Source: Picochlorum sp. 'celeri' (taxonomy: Eukaryota > Chlorophyta > Trebouxiophyceae). Taken from it: DNA of 64,000 nt. The notes under the pieces were generated by a model, which was given only the letters and a program-made list of their open reading frames with translations, did no database searches and was not told the origin of the DNA. Made by a program: the position numbers and the translations under genes. Numbering within the stretch: the stretch's first letter is position 1; the number at the start of each line of letters is the position of its first letter. This document shows positions 11,436 through 22,584 of this stretch, piece by piece. The stretch spans positions 1-64,000 of the forward strand of contig JAACMV010000003.1 of the NCBI GenBank assembly GCA_010909725.1, given 5' to 3'.

Positions 11436-11833
11436 TCGGTTATCTGTTGAGATGGAATTTATGCCCGGATATGATGTCATGTTTTTTTTTTTTTTTTTTT
11501 TTTTTTTGAGCCGTGTTTTCTACACGCCAAGGCTCTGGACAGCGGATCCGACCGCCCCTTGGTGTGCTGAAGAAGCAAGAGAGTGAGAAAATCTGGGCCG
11601 ACACAAAGTTGCTGCTTGCGTGGGCGGCCTCCTCGTGAGGGAACCCGGCTGCCTGTGCGACTGAGGAAGCTTGGGGTGTCAATGAGAAGCGCCCACGTTG
11701 CAAGTGGTTCCTTCCTGGTGGCCCGTGCCTGTCAGGAGACAGAGCAGTGGCCGCCAGCTGGGTGTCCAGATACCATTCCAGGCATGTGAGGATTGCACTC
11801 ACTAAAAACTCACTCCCACACCTCGGGATGGGA

Positions 11834-12846
11834 TCACCCAACCCCTTGGCGTCGACTGGTTGTTCTGGGCCTTCCAGACCAGACCCCGCTGTCTCCGAGC
11901 TGTTCTGCCGCCTCGGCGACATGGGAGTGAACAGCCCCGAGCCTGGGGGCGGTGGTCCTTTCAGCAAAGAACTGCCTTACACTAAACGGTGCATTGGCTC
12001 TGGGACGGACCGGGGGTGACCCTCTGCGCTGGGTCACCTTATCACGAATGTTCTGAAAGTGCTTGCCGAGCACTCGATGTAAAAATCTGCCTACACGTTG
12101 CCACAACGGGATCTGTGGCTGGCTGCTGCTGGCCTCGCCAATTGAGGCTGTGTCTTCTTCATCCTCTTCCTCATCCACCAGCCAAGACATGTCTGAGTCC
12201 TCTGGTGCCTGCATTGAGGAACCATCACTGTCTGTGTCGCCCTGCACACTGGGCATCACATGGGTGGAGAGACCTCCAAGGCACGCTGTCCACACCGTGT
12301 CACAAGAGGTCATCCCTCGGGGCACACACATTCAAAGCCTGGCACGAGGCACACTTCGTGCCATTTCGATAATTTGTAGAGCAGGCCTGGCCACGCGTTC
12401 AGTCTGGTCCTAAGAAGCCGATGCATGTCCACAGGGGTGGTCCGATGTGTGCTGAGCTTCAGGTATGTCTTCGTGTTCTGCATGTTGTTGGCAAAGTAGT
12501 GTCCCCCAGCCGCTGCCGTGCTGGTGGACCGGTAGTCTCTGCTCAATGCCTCTTTCACTTGCTTAGCCACCGTCTTTGGCTGTAGGTCTTCAACATCTGC
12601 AGGCGAGAGTCCCAAGCGTGCCATCTGTTTGCTGAAGATCCTGCTGGAGGGCTGGGTCCAGCTGAGCCGAGAGAAGCTGCGGTCTCTGACGAAATCTGCA
12701 ATCCAAGTATGGAGGTGACGCCATTTGATCCATGCACGTACCCTTTGGGACGTAGCAATAGCGCTGATGTTTGCTATGTCCAATTCCTCGTGAACGATGT
12801 GGGTGCTGATGGCTCGCTTGTTCTTCATTCTGCCGACCGTGGTCAA
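11834..12846 (-). pseudogene. LINE copy 1: C-terminal region with zinc-binding motif
   Basis: Two frames (12,310-12,846 and 11,834-12,331) continue the RT C-terminus. Copy 2 shows the intact Cys motif as CPTGTKCASCQALNVC; in copy 1 the equivalent stretch is frame-shifted. An acidic DEEEDEED run and a basic tail follow. The ~350 bp from 11,834 to the poly(A) act as 3' UTR. Confidence 0.6.
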
Positions 12847-13105
12847 GCGGAGAGCATCGTTCAGGATGCGCTGTACTGGAGGAATGTTGCACTGCTTGTC
12901 TGCCCAGACTTCTGCACCATAGAGTCACCGAGCGTCTTGGCCCCGGTGACTGAGTCCTTGGCTGTGCTGTGTGCAGGCTGATCGTGCAAGACCATGAGTC
13001 CGCACGTGTCGTGGCCAATCTTCATGTGCCACGACGTCGCCCAGTCCCCAAAGGGCGGCCAGATGATCCCTCATCTCTGTTTCTGTATTGGCAAGAATAA
13101 CAGCG

Positions 13106-13664
13106 TCACTCCTGACAGATTGTCAAGGCAAGAATCCATGACATAATTGAACAGCAGGGGAGAACGCGGAAGGTACCGTTGGTATACAGGCGTTGAATGA
13201 AAGACCAGCACGTACCTGAGACTCCTTTGGCTCTGAGGATGTGAAGCATGCCGTTGTGTGGGACCATGTCAAAGGCTTTCTGGAGGTCCATGAAGGCGAC
13301 ATACGTCGGCTTCGCTTCTTCACACCGTCTACCTGCAATTTCTAAGAGGGTGGCGGCCTCCCGTGCCCGGGACTGCATGCTGTTGGAATCTGTTTGCGAC
13401 AATTTTCGTGACCAACTTGAGCACGCAGGAGAGTAAGCTGATACCTCTCCTGTTGCTCAAGTAGGTGAAATCCTTGTTTGGCTTGGGCAGGGAGACGATG
13501 AGACTGGTATTCAGGGCATCAGAGATGTTGCCCGAGAATACCGAGGTGCACGTCCGCAGCAAAACCGTGCCCATCGCCGATTCTGGGGAGCTGGAGGTCA
13601 AATCTACACGACACAAGCGAAGGATATATTGAGCTGGTGCAGGACACCATTCAATTCCTCCCAT
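13106..13664 (-). pseudogene. LINE copy 1: broken reverse transcriptase core
   Basis: Two overlapping frames hold the N-terminal RT blocks: SLIVSLPKPNKD...YLSNRRGISLLSCVLKLVTKI (13,329-13,664) and then TYVAFMDLQKAFDMVPH...VSGTCWSFIQRLY (13,106-13,402). A frameshift at ~13,400 separates them. The next expected blocks up to YADD are missing because of an internal deletion at ~13,120. The upstream frame 13,604-14,122 is the linker between endonuclease and RT. Confidence 0.75.
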
Positions 13665-13974
13665 GTAATGTCTTCATTCAAGGCTTCAATCGGCGGCAGC
13701 TGTTCCATGGGCTGGTGGTCGGCCCACCATTCTAGCGATTGACTGTCTGGATCCGTGGCGAGCTGGCTATAATGGCATCGTGTGGCTGTCACGATGTCCT
13801 CTAGATCTTGGAGCATGCTGCCCTCCATGTCTCTGGTTGGAGGGACGACTGGCAGCGAAGTTTGCTTCTTCGCAGACATGCTTTTAATCCAGCGCCGCAC
13901 TTTGGAGTAGTTGCCTTCACGGAGTGGTCTGAGACCGCGCTCTATGTGCTTTGACCAGCCCTTTCTATTGTCTT

Positions 13975-15351
13975 TCATCCGAAGGTGCTTGGCGCGCTGC
14001 CTGGCTTCGCGAGCCCTGCACAAGCGTTCCTCCGAGATGTCTTCTCCTCGCTGCTGGCTTGCGTCAAAGCACTGCTCTGTCTGATTGCGGTCTTGGTGGC
14101 GCTGGAGTGGATGTGAAGACAATGCTCACCTGTCGACGCTCCATCTTGGACGATAACAGATGGGAGGCTCTTGCAGCCTTGGGTGACGTCGAGTTCAATA
14201 CAGACGCCTTCATCCAGCTCAGCCAGGAAGTGCTGTCTGCCAATGCCTGCTATGTCACAGTCGCCCAAGGTCACCACCAGAAGCGCCTCCACCATGGCAG
14301 AGACCACGAAGAAGTCGATGGTGGAGGGGCTGAAACTGTTACCTGCAGGAAAACGAGTAAACTGAGAGTTATGGATGACTTCAAATGGCCCGTGGAGCTG
14401 AGTAGACAACTCCTCGAATGTCATGTTGAAGTCACCCCCTGCAATAATAGGAATAGTAGGATACTTAGTAGCATATGTGTTCAGCAGATCGAGAAACTCA
14501 GTCCAACACGCCGTGCGACGGAGGGCTGTTCTCTGCGATACCACTGGGAGGTACAGGTTCACGAAAATACAGTCAGTATGTTGTAACAGTCCCGTGATCC
14601 GAATGGGCAATATGTTAGGGTTAGCACACGGCAGGTCTACCACGGGCAATTCTTTATTGTACAAGATGCAGATGCCTCTTGCACCAGGAACGTCTCGGGT
14701 CATCGAGCGATGCACTGCATGATATCCACGCATATGCAGGGGGAAGGTATGGGCTTGGATCTGATGTTCTTGAATGGCGAGGATCTGCGGGCGCTGTTTG
14801 GCTAAGAGTTGGTCTATAGTGGCACGGTTGCCGTTGGCCGTTCTAATATTCCAACTAATTATACGTGGCAGGACATGTTTCTTCTGCAGGACGGGGTGCA
14901 CGTCAGTAGAGGAACGGGATCGTACCTGACGTGCGTTTGCCCTCACACGGTACCCTCGGTGCGGTCTAATACACCAGCCATAGTGCCACAGCAGATCGTC
15001 TCGGTGTCGCCAATGTGTCGTGCTATCCTCGGATTGCTCCCTGGGGTAAAGGAGGTCCAGCCATGCTTTGAGGTCATGGCTGGGCTCGCCATCCCTGTTG
15101 GTACGACAATACACGCTTCCCAAGGGGAATTGTGTTCGTCCAGGGAGCGACTCCTTGTGTGGAGCACTAGTGGTGATGACGAACATGACCGTTGGGCGGA
15201 TCTCCGACGAGATCTGCCGTGATCGAGAGCGGTTGGGGCGTCCAATCCTGATCCGCTCAATGTGTTCGATACGCACGAGTGAGTCCACCGGGAGCATATC
15301 CTGGAATATTTGGTATACCGTAGCAACCGTGGTTGCTGGTATACCCCACAC
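13975..15351 (-). pseudogene. LINE copy 1: APE-type endonuclease domain
   Basis: The 458-codon frame contains the endonuclease/exonuclease/phosphatase fold. ISWNIRTANGN carries the Asn and LAIQEHQ the Glu of the active site; NLYLPV, GGDFNM and STIDFFVV follow. The usual final SDH block is not intact (ends as DCDIAG and then drifts), which fits frameshift damage at the 3' end of the frame. About 150 residues before the domain are unrecognised and may be the element's own N-terminus. Confidence 0.8.
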
Positions 15352-15491
15352 AGCCCATGTGGCTAACTGTCGAGATCCGCGGGATGGTTCGACGATCAGA
15401 CCCGAGGTGCCGTGTGGAAAAGTTGCTCTGCCATGTTTAATTAGTCTAGAAACAGGTTTCTAAGGCTAAAAAACACGACAGTGTAAAAAGG

Positions 15492-16165
15492 TTTTTTTTT
15501 TTTTTTTTTTTGAGCCGTGTTTTCTACACGCCAAGGCTCTGGACAGCGGATCCGACCGCCCCTTGGTGTGCTGAAGAAGCAAGAGAGTGAGAAAATCTGG
15601 GCTGACACAAAGTTGCTGCTTGCGTGGGCGGCCTTCTCGTGAGGGAACCCGGCTGCCTGTGCGACTGAGGAAGCTTGGGGTGTCAATGAGAAGCGCCCAC
15701 GTTGCAAGTGGTTCCTTCCTGGTGGCCCGTGAGGATTGCACTCACTAAAAACTCACTCCCACACCTGGGCGACATGGGAGTGAACAGCCCCGAGCCTGGG
15801 GGCGGTGGTCCTTTCAGCAAAGAACTGCCTTACACTAAACGGTGCATTGGCTCTGGGACGGACCGGGGGTGACCCTCTGCGCTGGGTCACCTTATCACGA
15901 ATGTTCTGAAAGTGCTTGCCGAGCACTCGATGTAAAAATCTGCCTACACGTTGCCACAACGGGATCTGTGGCTGGCCTCGCCACACACATGGCTGAGTCC
16001 TCTGTCACACGAGGGGCACACACATTCAAAGCCTGGCAAGAGGCACACTTCGTGCCAGTTGGACAATCTGCACGTACCCGTTGGGACGTGGCAATAGCGC
16101 TGATGTTTGCTATGTCCAATTCCTCATGAACGAGGTGCTGAGGATGGGTCGGACCAGGACCACCA
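15492..16165 (-). mobile_element. LINE copy 2, 5'-truncated and internally deleted
   Basis: It starts with 20 T at 15,492-15,511 and then matches the 3' part of copy 1 almost base for base (compare 11,508-11,720 with 15,512-15,730). It lacks several internal blocks: one between CCCGTG and GTGAGGATTGCACT (about 60 bp of copy 1), one around 11,830-11,920, and most of 12,120-12,720. The breakpoints fall near short repeats, which suggests deletion after or during insertion. Similarity fades at ~16,150-16,170. It inserted at or next to the 5' end of copy 1. Confidence 0.8.
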
Positions 16166-17400
16166 GTTGGCAGCACTCAGCAGTGGCAAGGGCAATCCTT
16201 CGTTTTGATCGATGTAGATCATGGCAAAGGGAAATTCAGCCGTCCTCGGGCATGCAATCTATCAGCGGTGATTGAGAGAGAATTCATACCAAGTGGTGAC
16301 CCAAAGTTCAGGTCCTAAACCATTGCTTGGGACAGGGTTGCAATCTTTGCAGCTGCAGAGACAGTGGCCGAGGAGACCTGAATGTGCCAATCGGTAGGAT
16401 CTGACTTGCACAATGTAAAAGTGAGCTCGCGAATCTGAAACAAACTAAAGAGATGTCGCCACCATCGATCAAAGTACCCAATTGGGCCGTTTGCAAGTGG
16501 CAGCGCTGCCAGGACCATGGAACGCGAAGTCTCAATCCTGGTACATATTTTTTTTTTGACAAATTGTTTTTATGGCCCTACAATTACGTGTAACTCCTCT
16601 ACACAATGCTACCGAAAATGAGGAATATGTCCCATCCAAACATCCATGCGAGCGTGCACAAACGTCAACTTGGCGCCTCCGCGAAATCGACTGCGTCAGC
16701 CTGTCCTCGACAGCCCTGGGAGTAAGGAATTGGCCGAGCTCAACTGCCACGAATGTTGCTGGGGGCCCTCTAGAGAGAAGAGAAGTCATTGATACCACGG
16801 GGCTGCTTCGGGACCATCTCTTTGACACACATTCGGCTGTGGGCAGAGTCATCATTGGAGAAGTTGCGAACAAACTGCCAGGGCAGGACAGGAGTCTTTC
16901 AATTTTACATCACTGGGGAAGTGGCCCACAGCGTGGTCACAACCATCGCCAAGGTCGTCCTGACCCTCAACATGGTTGTGATGTACCTCAGGGAGACGAT
17001 ATTCTGCAACAGAACGGTCCACGTAGGACTCGATCGAAATGGAGATGGCGAGAAGCTGCACGAGGGCTTACGACGATGGCCATGGCCATGGAAGGCGAAG
17101 CCCACCCGACACAAGGCCACGCACGACGGGCAAGACCCCTAGTCTATATGATACCGTAGTAGGGATTTTGATGTTTTTTTCCCAGACAGGCTCACAGGCC
17201 ACATTACGGGCGGCTCAGCCTGACCCTCAGATTGGGTCTTAGAGCCAAAATTTGGCCATGTACAGGCATGTGATGGTACTTACAAGGTTATAAAGCGCAT
17301 ATAAAGCTTCCCACACCCTATTCAGGAGCTATTCTGACCTGTCTCCTCATTCAGGGCAAGTTCATTCAAGCCTCCCACAATCTCCTCCTCTTCATCAGTA
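16166..17400. other. Stretch without a recognisable gene
   Basis: Several mid-length frames exist on both strands (for example 16,572-17,159 plus and 16,532-16,873 minus) but none shows a family motif and none is clearly favoured over its neighbours. A short minus frame at 16,315-16,518 looks mildly protein-like but has no partner exon I could identify. It may be more decayed retroelement sequence. Confidence 0.3.
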
Positions 17401-17960
17401 CTAAACATCTTCTTCCTCACTGTGTTGTTGCTTTTTCTTCCACCCTGGTCTCGCTGGGTTGAACTGAAGACCCAGCTCAATATCAGATATGCCTCCACTC
17501 GTGTGCTTGAAGAATATCTTTCTGTTCTCTTCCAGCGCTCTTTCTGCTACACTCTGCACCTGTTCGTTCCAAGCTTGGTCATACCCTCTCCAATGCTCTG
17601 CATAATTATGAATTCTCCCCTTGTAAAACTCCTCCATAACAACTTTCCCTGCTGCTTTCATACTGTTTGTGATTATCTTCTTATTGATGGATTCCTATGA
17701 GGTAATAGGAGCTTCATATAAGAAGGGACTTTACCTTGGATGCCCACTCGAACGCACTCTTGAGTCTTGGTTGACTTCTTGTGCCTCCTGTATCACCCTT
17801 TACATCCAAATGGAATTCTGTTCCATCCTCGACTGGTATAACTTCTCATTCCATATATCAATACATTCATCAAAACCTTGCACATCAGGATCATCTTCAT
17901 GCCCAATTAGAAGTTTGTTGTTGTCCAGTTACCAAACTAGAATTTGAATATTTCTCAACA
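17401..17960 (-). pseudogene. Unrecognised gene fragment, probably a frameshifted relic
   Basis: The minus frame 17,401-17,661 (86 codons, starting MKAAGKVVMEEFYKG and rich in charged residues) has an upstream in-frame stop about 12 codons before the ATG. Further upstream on the same strand, protein-like pieces occur in shifting frames (GTWFGRQQKPRFVEKY, HEDDPDVQGFDECIDIW, VIPVEDGTEFHLDVKG). Together they look like one ancient reading frame broken by indels. I do not recognise the family. Confidence 0.3.
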
Positions 17961-18889
17961 AACCTTGGCTTCTGTTGGCGCCCAAACCAGGTACCAGGTA
18001 TATGTTTAATAGATGCAAATGAATATACTTATGTGCGACATTGTCCTATCATCCACCAGATGGGATGCTGTCAATCTGGGGAATGATGAGTGCGTGGCAT
18101 GGCCCCATCCACGAGGTCATTTGGGCGGGGCGGGGCACGAAATGAAAGAGGAGATGAAAATAGAGCGATTGGCGGTGTCCCCGAGTGCAGATACGCCCTG
18201 GAGGCCGAGTTGTCGGCAAATGAAGTTTGCTCGGAGATCCATGACGGGATATAGAGATTCCAACCGGACAAGGTCCGTAGTATTTTTTGGTCACTACGAT
18301 ACATGTTTTCTTATCTGGATAAACTATTTGTTCTTGAAAGTTGGTCGCAATGACTCTGGACATTTGCGACAACTGTCGCAGGATGATGCCTCCCTCTCGC
18401 AGTGGGAGAGCATATCACAATCTAAGGAAATGCAAGTCAATTTTCACAGGGAAGGAGATTGTTGTAGGGGATGCACCTGCTGTGACGGCCACGGAGCAGT
18501 CGAGTGCCGATACCCCCGCAGAATGCAGGTGAAGGTGCTGCAGAGGATGGCACTCGTTCAGAATATTACAATACTTACACCTCTATTCCCAAGAATTGGG
18601 TAAAATTGTATAGCACCGAGGGGTCGTTTTGGTCCAGTCGAAATTTCACAAAGTATCAACAATGAAGGAACGTCGTGACGCTTTTTTCTAATTCACGGAC
18701 CCCTGGCCAGGGCCCCCATAGCTATGGGGGCATTGATGTAAATTACATGCATGCAACTACTCCCCAAAGTAAACAACAACAACAAATAGCCAAAAAAGAA
18801 ACCGTAACCCGAGACATCGACGAGATGTTTCAAGTAGAAGAAGGGGGAAGGTGACCACGTACAGCAGTGTAGCATTTTTTTTCTTCGTG
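17961..18889. other. Boundary stretch between repeat-rich and gene-dense parts
   Basis: No firm gene. A small plus frame at 18,350-18,532 holds a CX2C...HX4C arrangement (CDNCRRMM ... HNLRKC) that could bind zinc, and it ends close to a GTGAAG/CTGCAG pair, but there is nothing else to support it. The rest is AT-rich upstream sequence of gatA. Confidence 0.25.
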
Positions 18890-20482
18890 ATGCAGCGCCT
18901 TGCCCACAAATCGTCTTCCTCGGTTGTTGCAGACGCCGCTGCCACGTTTCAGAAAAGAAGGAAACGACTAGTGGGAAGGCAATGTCGCCGGAGTCATACG
19001 ACGAGCAAGTATTCGGCGTGCGACGTGGTCGATGGGGTGCGGTCCGGGTCGCTCTCCGCCAAGGACGTGATGGCGATGTACTTGGATCGCATCGAACGTC
19101 ACGATGACAAAATTAGGAGTTTTATATCCGTAGGCGATAGGCAGACGCTGCTGCGGCAGGCGGAGAGCGTGGACCAGCGGGTTGCGAGGGGGGAGCGTGT
19201 GGGCCCCCTGGCCGGGCTGCCGGTGGCCGTGAAAGACAACCTGTGCACGCGTGGGATGCCCACCACGGCTGGGTCGAGAATGCTGGAGGGATACGTGTCT
19301 CCGCACGACGCGACCGCCGTGGCGAGGATGCAGCAGGCAGGGGCCATCGTGGTTGGCAAGACCAACATGGACGAATTCGGCATGGGCAGCTCCACGGAAA
19401 ACTCCGGGTATCACGTGACGCGCAATCCGTGGGACTTGGACAGGGTGCCTGGAGGATCTTCGGGTGGATCCGCGGCCGCGGTGAGTGCTGGGCTTGCGCC
19501 GTGTGCGCTGGGGAGTGACACGGGTGGCAGCATCCGGCAGCCGTCTCATTTCTGTGGCGTGGTGGGGCTGAAGCCCACGTATGGGAGGGTGTCGAGGTTT
19601 GGATTGCTGTCGTACGGCTCTTCTCTAGACACCGTGGGACCGATGGGGACTTCGGTGAGGGACGTGTCCTTGCTGTTGGAGACGCTGAGCGGCGGGAAGG
19701 ATCCGCTTGATGCCACCTCCAGCGACCGTCCACCGTTCGCGGAGCGGGGGGTGACGGGCGACGTTGATGGCGGCTCCGCGCCGTTGAAGGGAATTAAAGT
19801 GGGTCTGCTCGAAGACACGCTGGGAGACGGCGTCGACGGCAAGGTGGAGGGGGTGGTGCTTCGAGCAGCCGAGCACCTGGCATCGCTGGGTGCGCACGTG
19901 GACCGCATCAGCTTGCCCTCCTTCTCGTACGGACTTCCTGCGTACTACGTCATAGCGCTGAGCGAGGCTTCCAGTAATTTATCGCGGTACGATGGCATTC
20001 GGTACGGCGCGAGAGGGGCTGGAGGTACGTTGAGGGATGCGTACGTCCATGGGCGTGCCCTGTTCGGCGCCGAGGTGAAGAGGAGAATTCTGATGGGAAC
20101 GTACGCCCTCTCCGCTGGATACTACGACGCGTACTACAAGAGGGCGCAGCAAGTCCGAACGCTGGTGACGCGTGAGCTGCAGGCGTCCTTGCAGACGTAC
20201 GACGTGCTCTTGTCGCCGGTTGCTCCCAACGCGGCATTCAGGATTGGCGAGAAGACGGAAGACCCCCTCGAGATGTACAAAGGGGATCTGATGACGGTGA
20301 ACGTCAACTTGGCAGGTGTACCAGCCCTCTCGATACCGGCAGACGTCGTCGATTCGCTGCCGGTGGGGATACAACTGATAGGCAGGGCGTTCGACGAGGC
20401 GTCGTTGCTGCGGGTGGGGCATGTGTTTGAGCAGACCAACTCCTCTTGCCTGAGCATTACAAAAAATTCTTTCATTATATAA
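18890..20482 (+). CDS. gatA: Glutamyl-tRNA(Gln) amidotransferase subunit A, organellar
   Basis: GatA is the amidase subunit of GatCAB, which converts Glu-tRNA(Gln) to Gln-tRNA(Gln) in mitochondria and plastids. The 530-residue protein has the amidase-signature Ser-cisSer-Lys triad. Lys115 lies in PVAVKDN, the cis-Ser (about 190) in PGGSSGGSAAAV, and the nucleophile (about 214) in LGSDTGGSIRQP. The block GVVGLKPTYGRVSR follows. The frame extends 13 codons upstream without an ATG, so I start at the first ATG. The first ~45 residues are basic and Ser-rich, as expected of an organelle presequence. Single exon, GC-rich in the middle. It converges on the Sec14-like gene with 36 bp between stops. 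Well supported. Confidence 0.95.
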   Translation: MQRLAHKSSSSVVADAAATFQKRRKRLVGRQCRRSHTTSKYSACDVVDGVRSGSLSAKDVMAMYLDRIERHDDKIRSFISVGDRQTLLRQAESVDQRVARGERVGPLAGLPVAVKDNLCTRGMPTTAGSRMLEGYVSPHDATAVARMQQAGAIVVGKTNMDEFGMGSSTENSGYHVTRNPWDLDRVPGGSSGGSAAAVSAGLAPCALGSDTGGSIRQPSHFCGVVGLKPTYGRVSRFGLLSYGSSLDTVGPMGTSVRDVSLLLETLSGGKDPLDATSSDRPPFAERGVTGDVDGGSAPLKGIKVGLLEDTLGDGVDGKVEGVVLRAAEHLASLGAHVDRISLPSFSYGLPAYYVIALSEASSNLSRYDGIRYGARGAGGTLRDAYVHGRALFGAEVKRRILMGTYALSAGYYDAYYKRAQQVRTLVTRELQASLQTYDVLLSPVAPNAAFRIGEKTEDPLEMYKGDLMTVNVNLAGVPALSIPADVVDSLPVGIQLIGRAFDEASLLRVGHVFEQTNSSCLSITKNSFII

Positions 20483-20518
20483 ATTAGTTAAAAAAAAAAC
20501 ACATCAGAACGATGGTCC

Positions 20519-22022
20519 TCACTGAATGGCGCAGCACGCTGGGCCGGCGCCACGCTTCAACGTTGACTGGTTCGTTTTGTGGGCGACGATGAGGGACTCT
20601 TGAGTTTCCGTCAGAATGCTCACGGCTTGCTCCAACGCCGCCACTCGGGCGACCAGTGTACCTTGGCCGATCAGAGAGCTCGGACGGGGGCCGTCTTTGG
20701 GGATGTCGCGCGACATGGCATGCTCCAGCGCCGGGACCTGCTCTTCCAGGCCCTTGACCCTCTCGATGATTGGGACCTGGTGCAGGGGAGACAGGGCTCC
20801 CCCCGACACCTCCTCCGACTCCTCGTCTGCCGAGAGATCTGCACATACAAGAAGCAATATCGCTCGTCATCGCCGTCAATTGCATAGGGTCACAAAATAC
20901 ACACACAGATCAGCACGCACAGGCTGTTGCCATGGTAGAGACAGACGAATCTCGCCTGACCATGACATCGTGGAATTCATGGTCCTCTTCTTCTATTTGT
21001 ACTGGTACACTTTCATTATTTTGATACATGTCATCATCGACCACGGTATGTTTTCCTTCCCATTCGTCGTCAATCTCGTGGATCAATTCTGGGTCGTTCC
21101 ACGGACCGACGTCGTCAATCAACGAGCCAGTCGATTTCCCTCCCAAGTACGACGGGATGCTCTCCACATCCACCCATTTGGTCAGCACGGACATGTAGTT
21201 GGAAGGACACACTTCAATTTTTGCCTGCGTTCGAGGATCCAGCATCGGCTTCACGATGGTCCAGATGGCCCTGAACACCGCAGGGGCATTGATAATGAGG
21301 GTCTTTCCCAGCGTCTCCGGGTAGTTGGCTTGGTCGATGCCGGTGATCGTCGACAGAATGGTCTTGACCTCTCCAGATAGATGACGCAAACCAACGCCCT
21401 TGAGGTCCAATATCGCCAGGGTTTGCGAAATGTGCATCCCCTTGGCTCTGCTGCAGGCAGGGAAGATGTACTTGATGGCCCTCTCGTACTCCTGGACATG
21501 GTACCTGATCATTCTGTCAATCGTCGTGATATTCTTGAGCGCTTTCATGTTTATTTGACCGAGGTGCTGAATGTAGATCGGGCGGCCCAACCTGTCCACC
21601 TTGTGATACCCCTGGGGGTACAACGCAAGGAAGGATTCGCGCTCGTGGAACAAAAAGTCCTCCAGAATGGTGTCGGCTCCAAACTCCTTGCGCCACTCCA
21701 GATGAGCCAAAAACATCTCCATTGCATTCTCAAGGTCGTGCTGACGTGCCCGCAAGAACCTTCTCAAATAATAATCGTCGAATCGCGGGCTTAGGGCACG
21801 CCCCAAAGACTCCTCAATCTGCGACCTGAACTTCACAAGGAGCTCGTTCTCCTCGTACTTGGAAAGGCCCCAGATGGCCTCAAATTCCGTGTCATTCCTA
21901 CTAGATATTGTGGATATCCTCTTGTGATGCCGGTCGGAGGAAACTCTGCGGTTGCTGCTGCCACGACGTCGGACTGCAGAGTCACCACCGTCCATTCCGT
22001 CGACCGCAGACGCTCTGCTCAC
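20519..22022 (-). CDS. Sec14-like CRAL-TRIO lipid-transfer protein
   Basis: Two exons (22,022-20,921 and 20,838-20,519) with an 82-nt intron give 473 residues. The CRAL-TRIO N lobe (helical, RRFLRARQHDLENAMEM) at ~80-130 is followed by the lipid-binding lobe (~150-310) with Sec14 hallmarks: GRPIYIQHLGQIN, LAILDLKGVGLRHL, YPETLGKTLIINAP and a final IPSYLGG. Such proteins move phosphatidylinositol/phosphatidylcholine or other lipids between membranes and support phosphoinositide signalling. The N-terminal ~45 residues are Arg/Ser-rich. The C-terminal exon adds a coiled-coil-like segment (VKGLEEQVPALEHAM, VAALEQAVSILTE), as in plant SFH proteins with extra C-terminal domains. The joint forms a Tyr codon and keeps frame. 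The ligand is unknown. Confidence 0.9.
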
Positions 22023-22584
22023 ACCCTACCGATGATGATGGCGAAAATACGATATCAAAAGTATATTTACACCAATTTCTTTCGAGCCGCTGAATACCGA
22101 TCGATCCGATCCTGCCAGGCAACGTGGGACGTTCGATGCACGTTGGGCCGTGCTTGCTATCTGGTTCGGTCTTCTCACAAACCTAAAGAATCACAGTCCT
22201 CTCCCAAACTCCTATGGCAACATACTTTTCATTTGGATGGAAGAACGGCTCGGGCGCTTGGGTTCATGTGGGGCAGGCACCAGATGCATTGCTGCTGGAG
22301 ATTGCTGCTGGAGGGGGGCATGGGCTTGCATCCCCGAGTCCAGATCTGGATCCTCCCGCCTCGAGACCGGAGACCTTCTTCTTCTGAGAAGAAGACCCCG
22401 CCTAGAGGGTGGGAATCCCGTATCTCGAGGTGGACGGAGCGCTGCATCCATCGAAATCAAAAACACATCATGGCATCAAAACGACGACCCCTGTGAAACA
22501 ACAGAAACAAAAGATAGGAACAAAAGGCCAGCAGCAGACATCAAAAAACAATACACCCTATTTCTATGATACTTTAAGTAAATT
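22023..22584. promoter_or_regulatory. Divergent intergenic region (Sec14-like / TMEM50)
   Basis: This 562-bp gap between two divergently read genes has no credible coding frame. It holds a small perfect hairpin CTTCTTC-TGA-GAAGAAG near 22,377 and, in the 120 bp before TMEM50, an A-rich tract. Presumably carries both promoters; no specific element recognised. Confidence 0.4.

Larger units (their letters stand above)
11482..15491 (-). mobile_element. LINE-type non-LTR retrotransposon, inactivated copy 1
   Basis: On the minus strand the element runs from about 15,490 to a terminal poly(A), seen as 26 T at 11,482-11,507. In element order it carries an APE-type endonuclease, a reverse transcriptase and a C-terminal region with Cys motifs. 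Stops and frameshifts break the ORF near 13,980, 13,630 and 13,400. At ~13,120 a deletion joins the FNYVMDS block directly to DAVILANTETEM, removing most of the YADD catalytic region. I see no clear target-site duplication. The right end abuts the poly(A) of copy 2, so the two lie head to tail. Confidence 0.85.

Noticed and set aside
18350..18532. Small zinc-finger-like gene
   Set aside because: Only a single CX2C...HX4C arrangement in 61 codons, no upstream gene structure.
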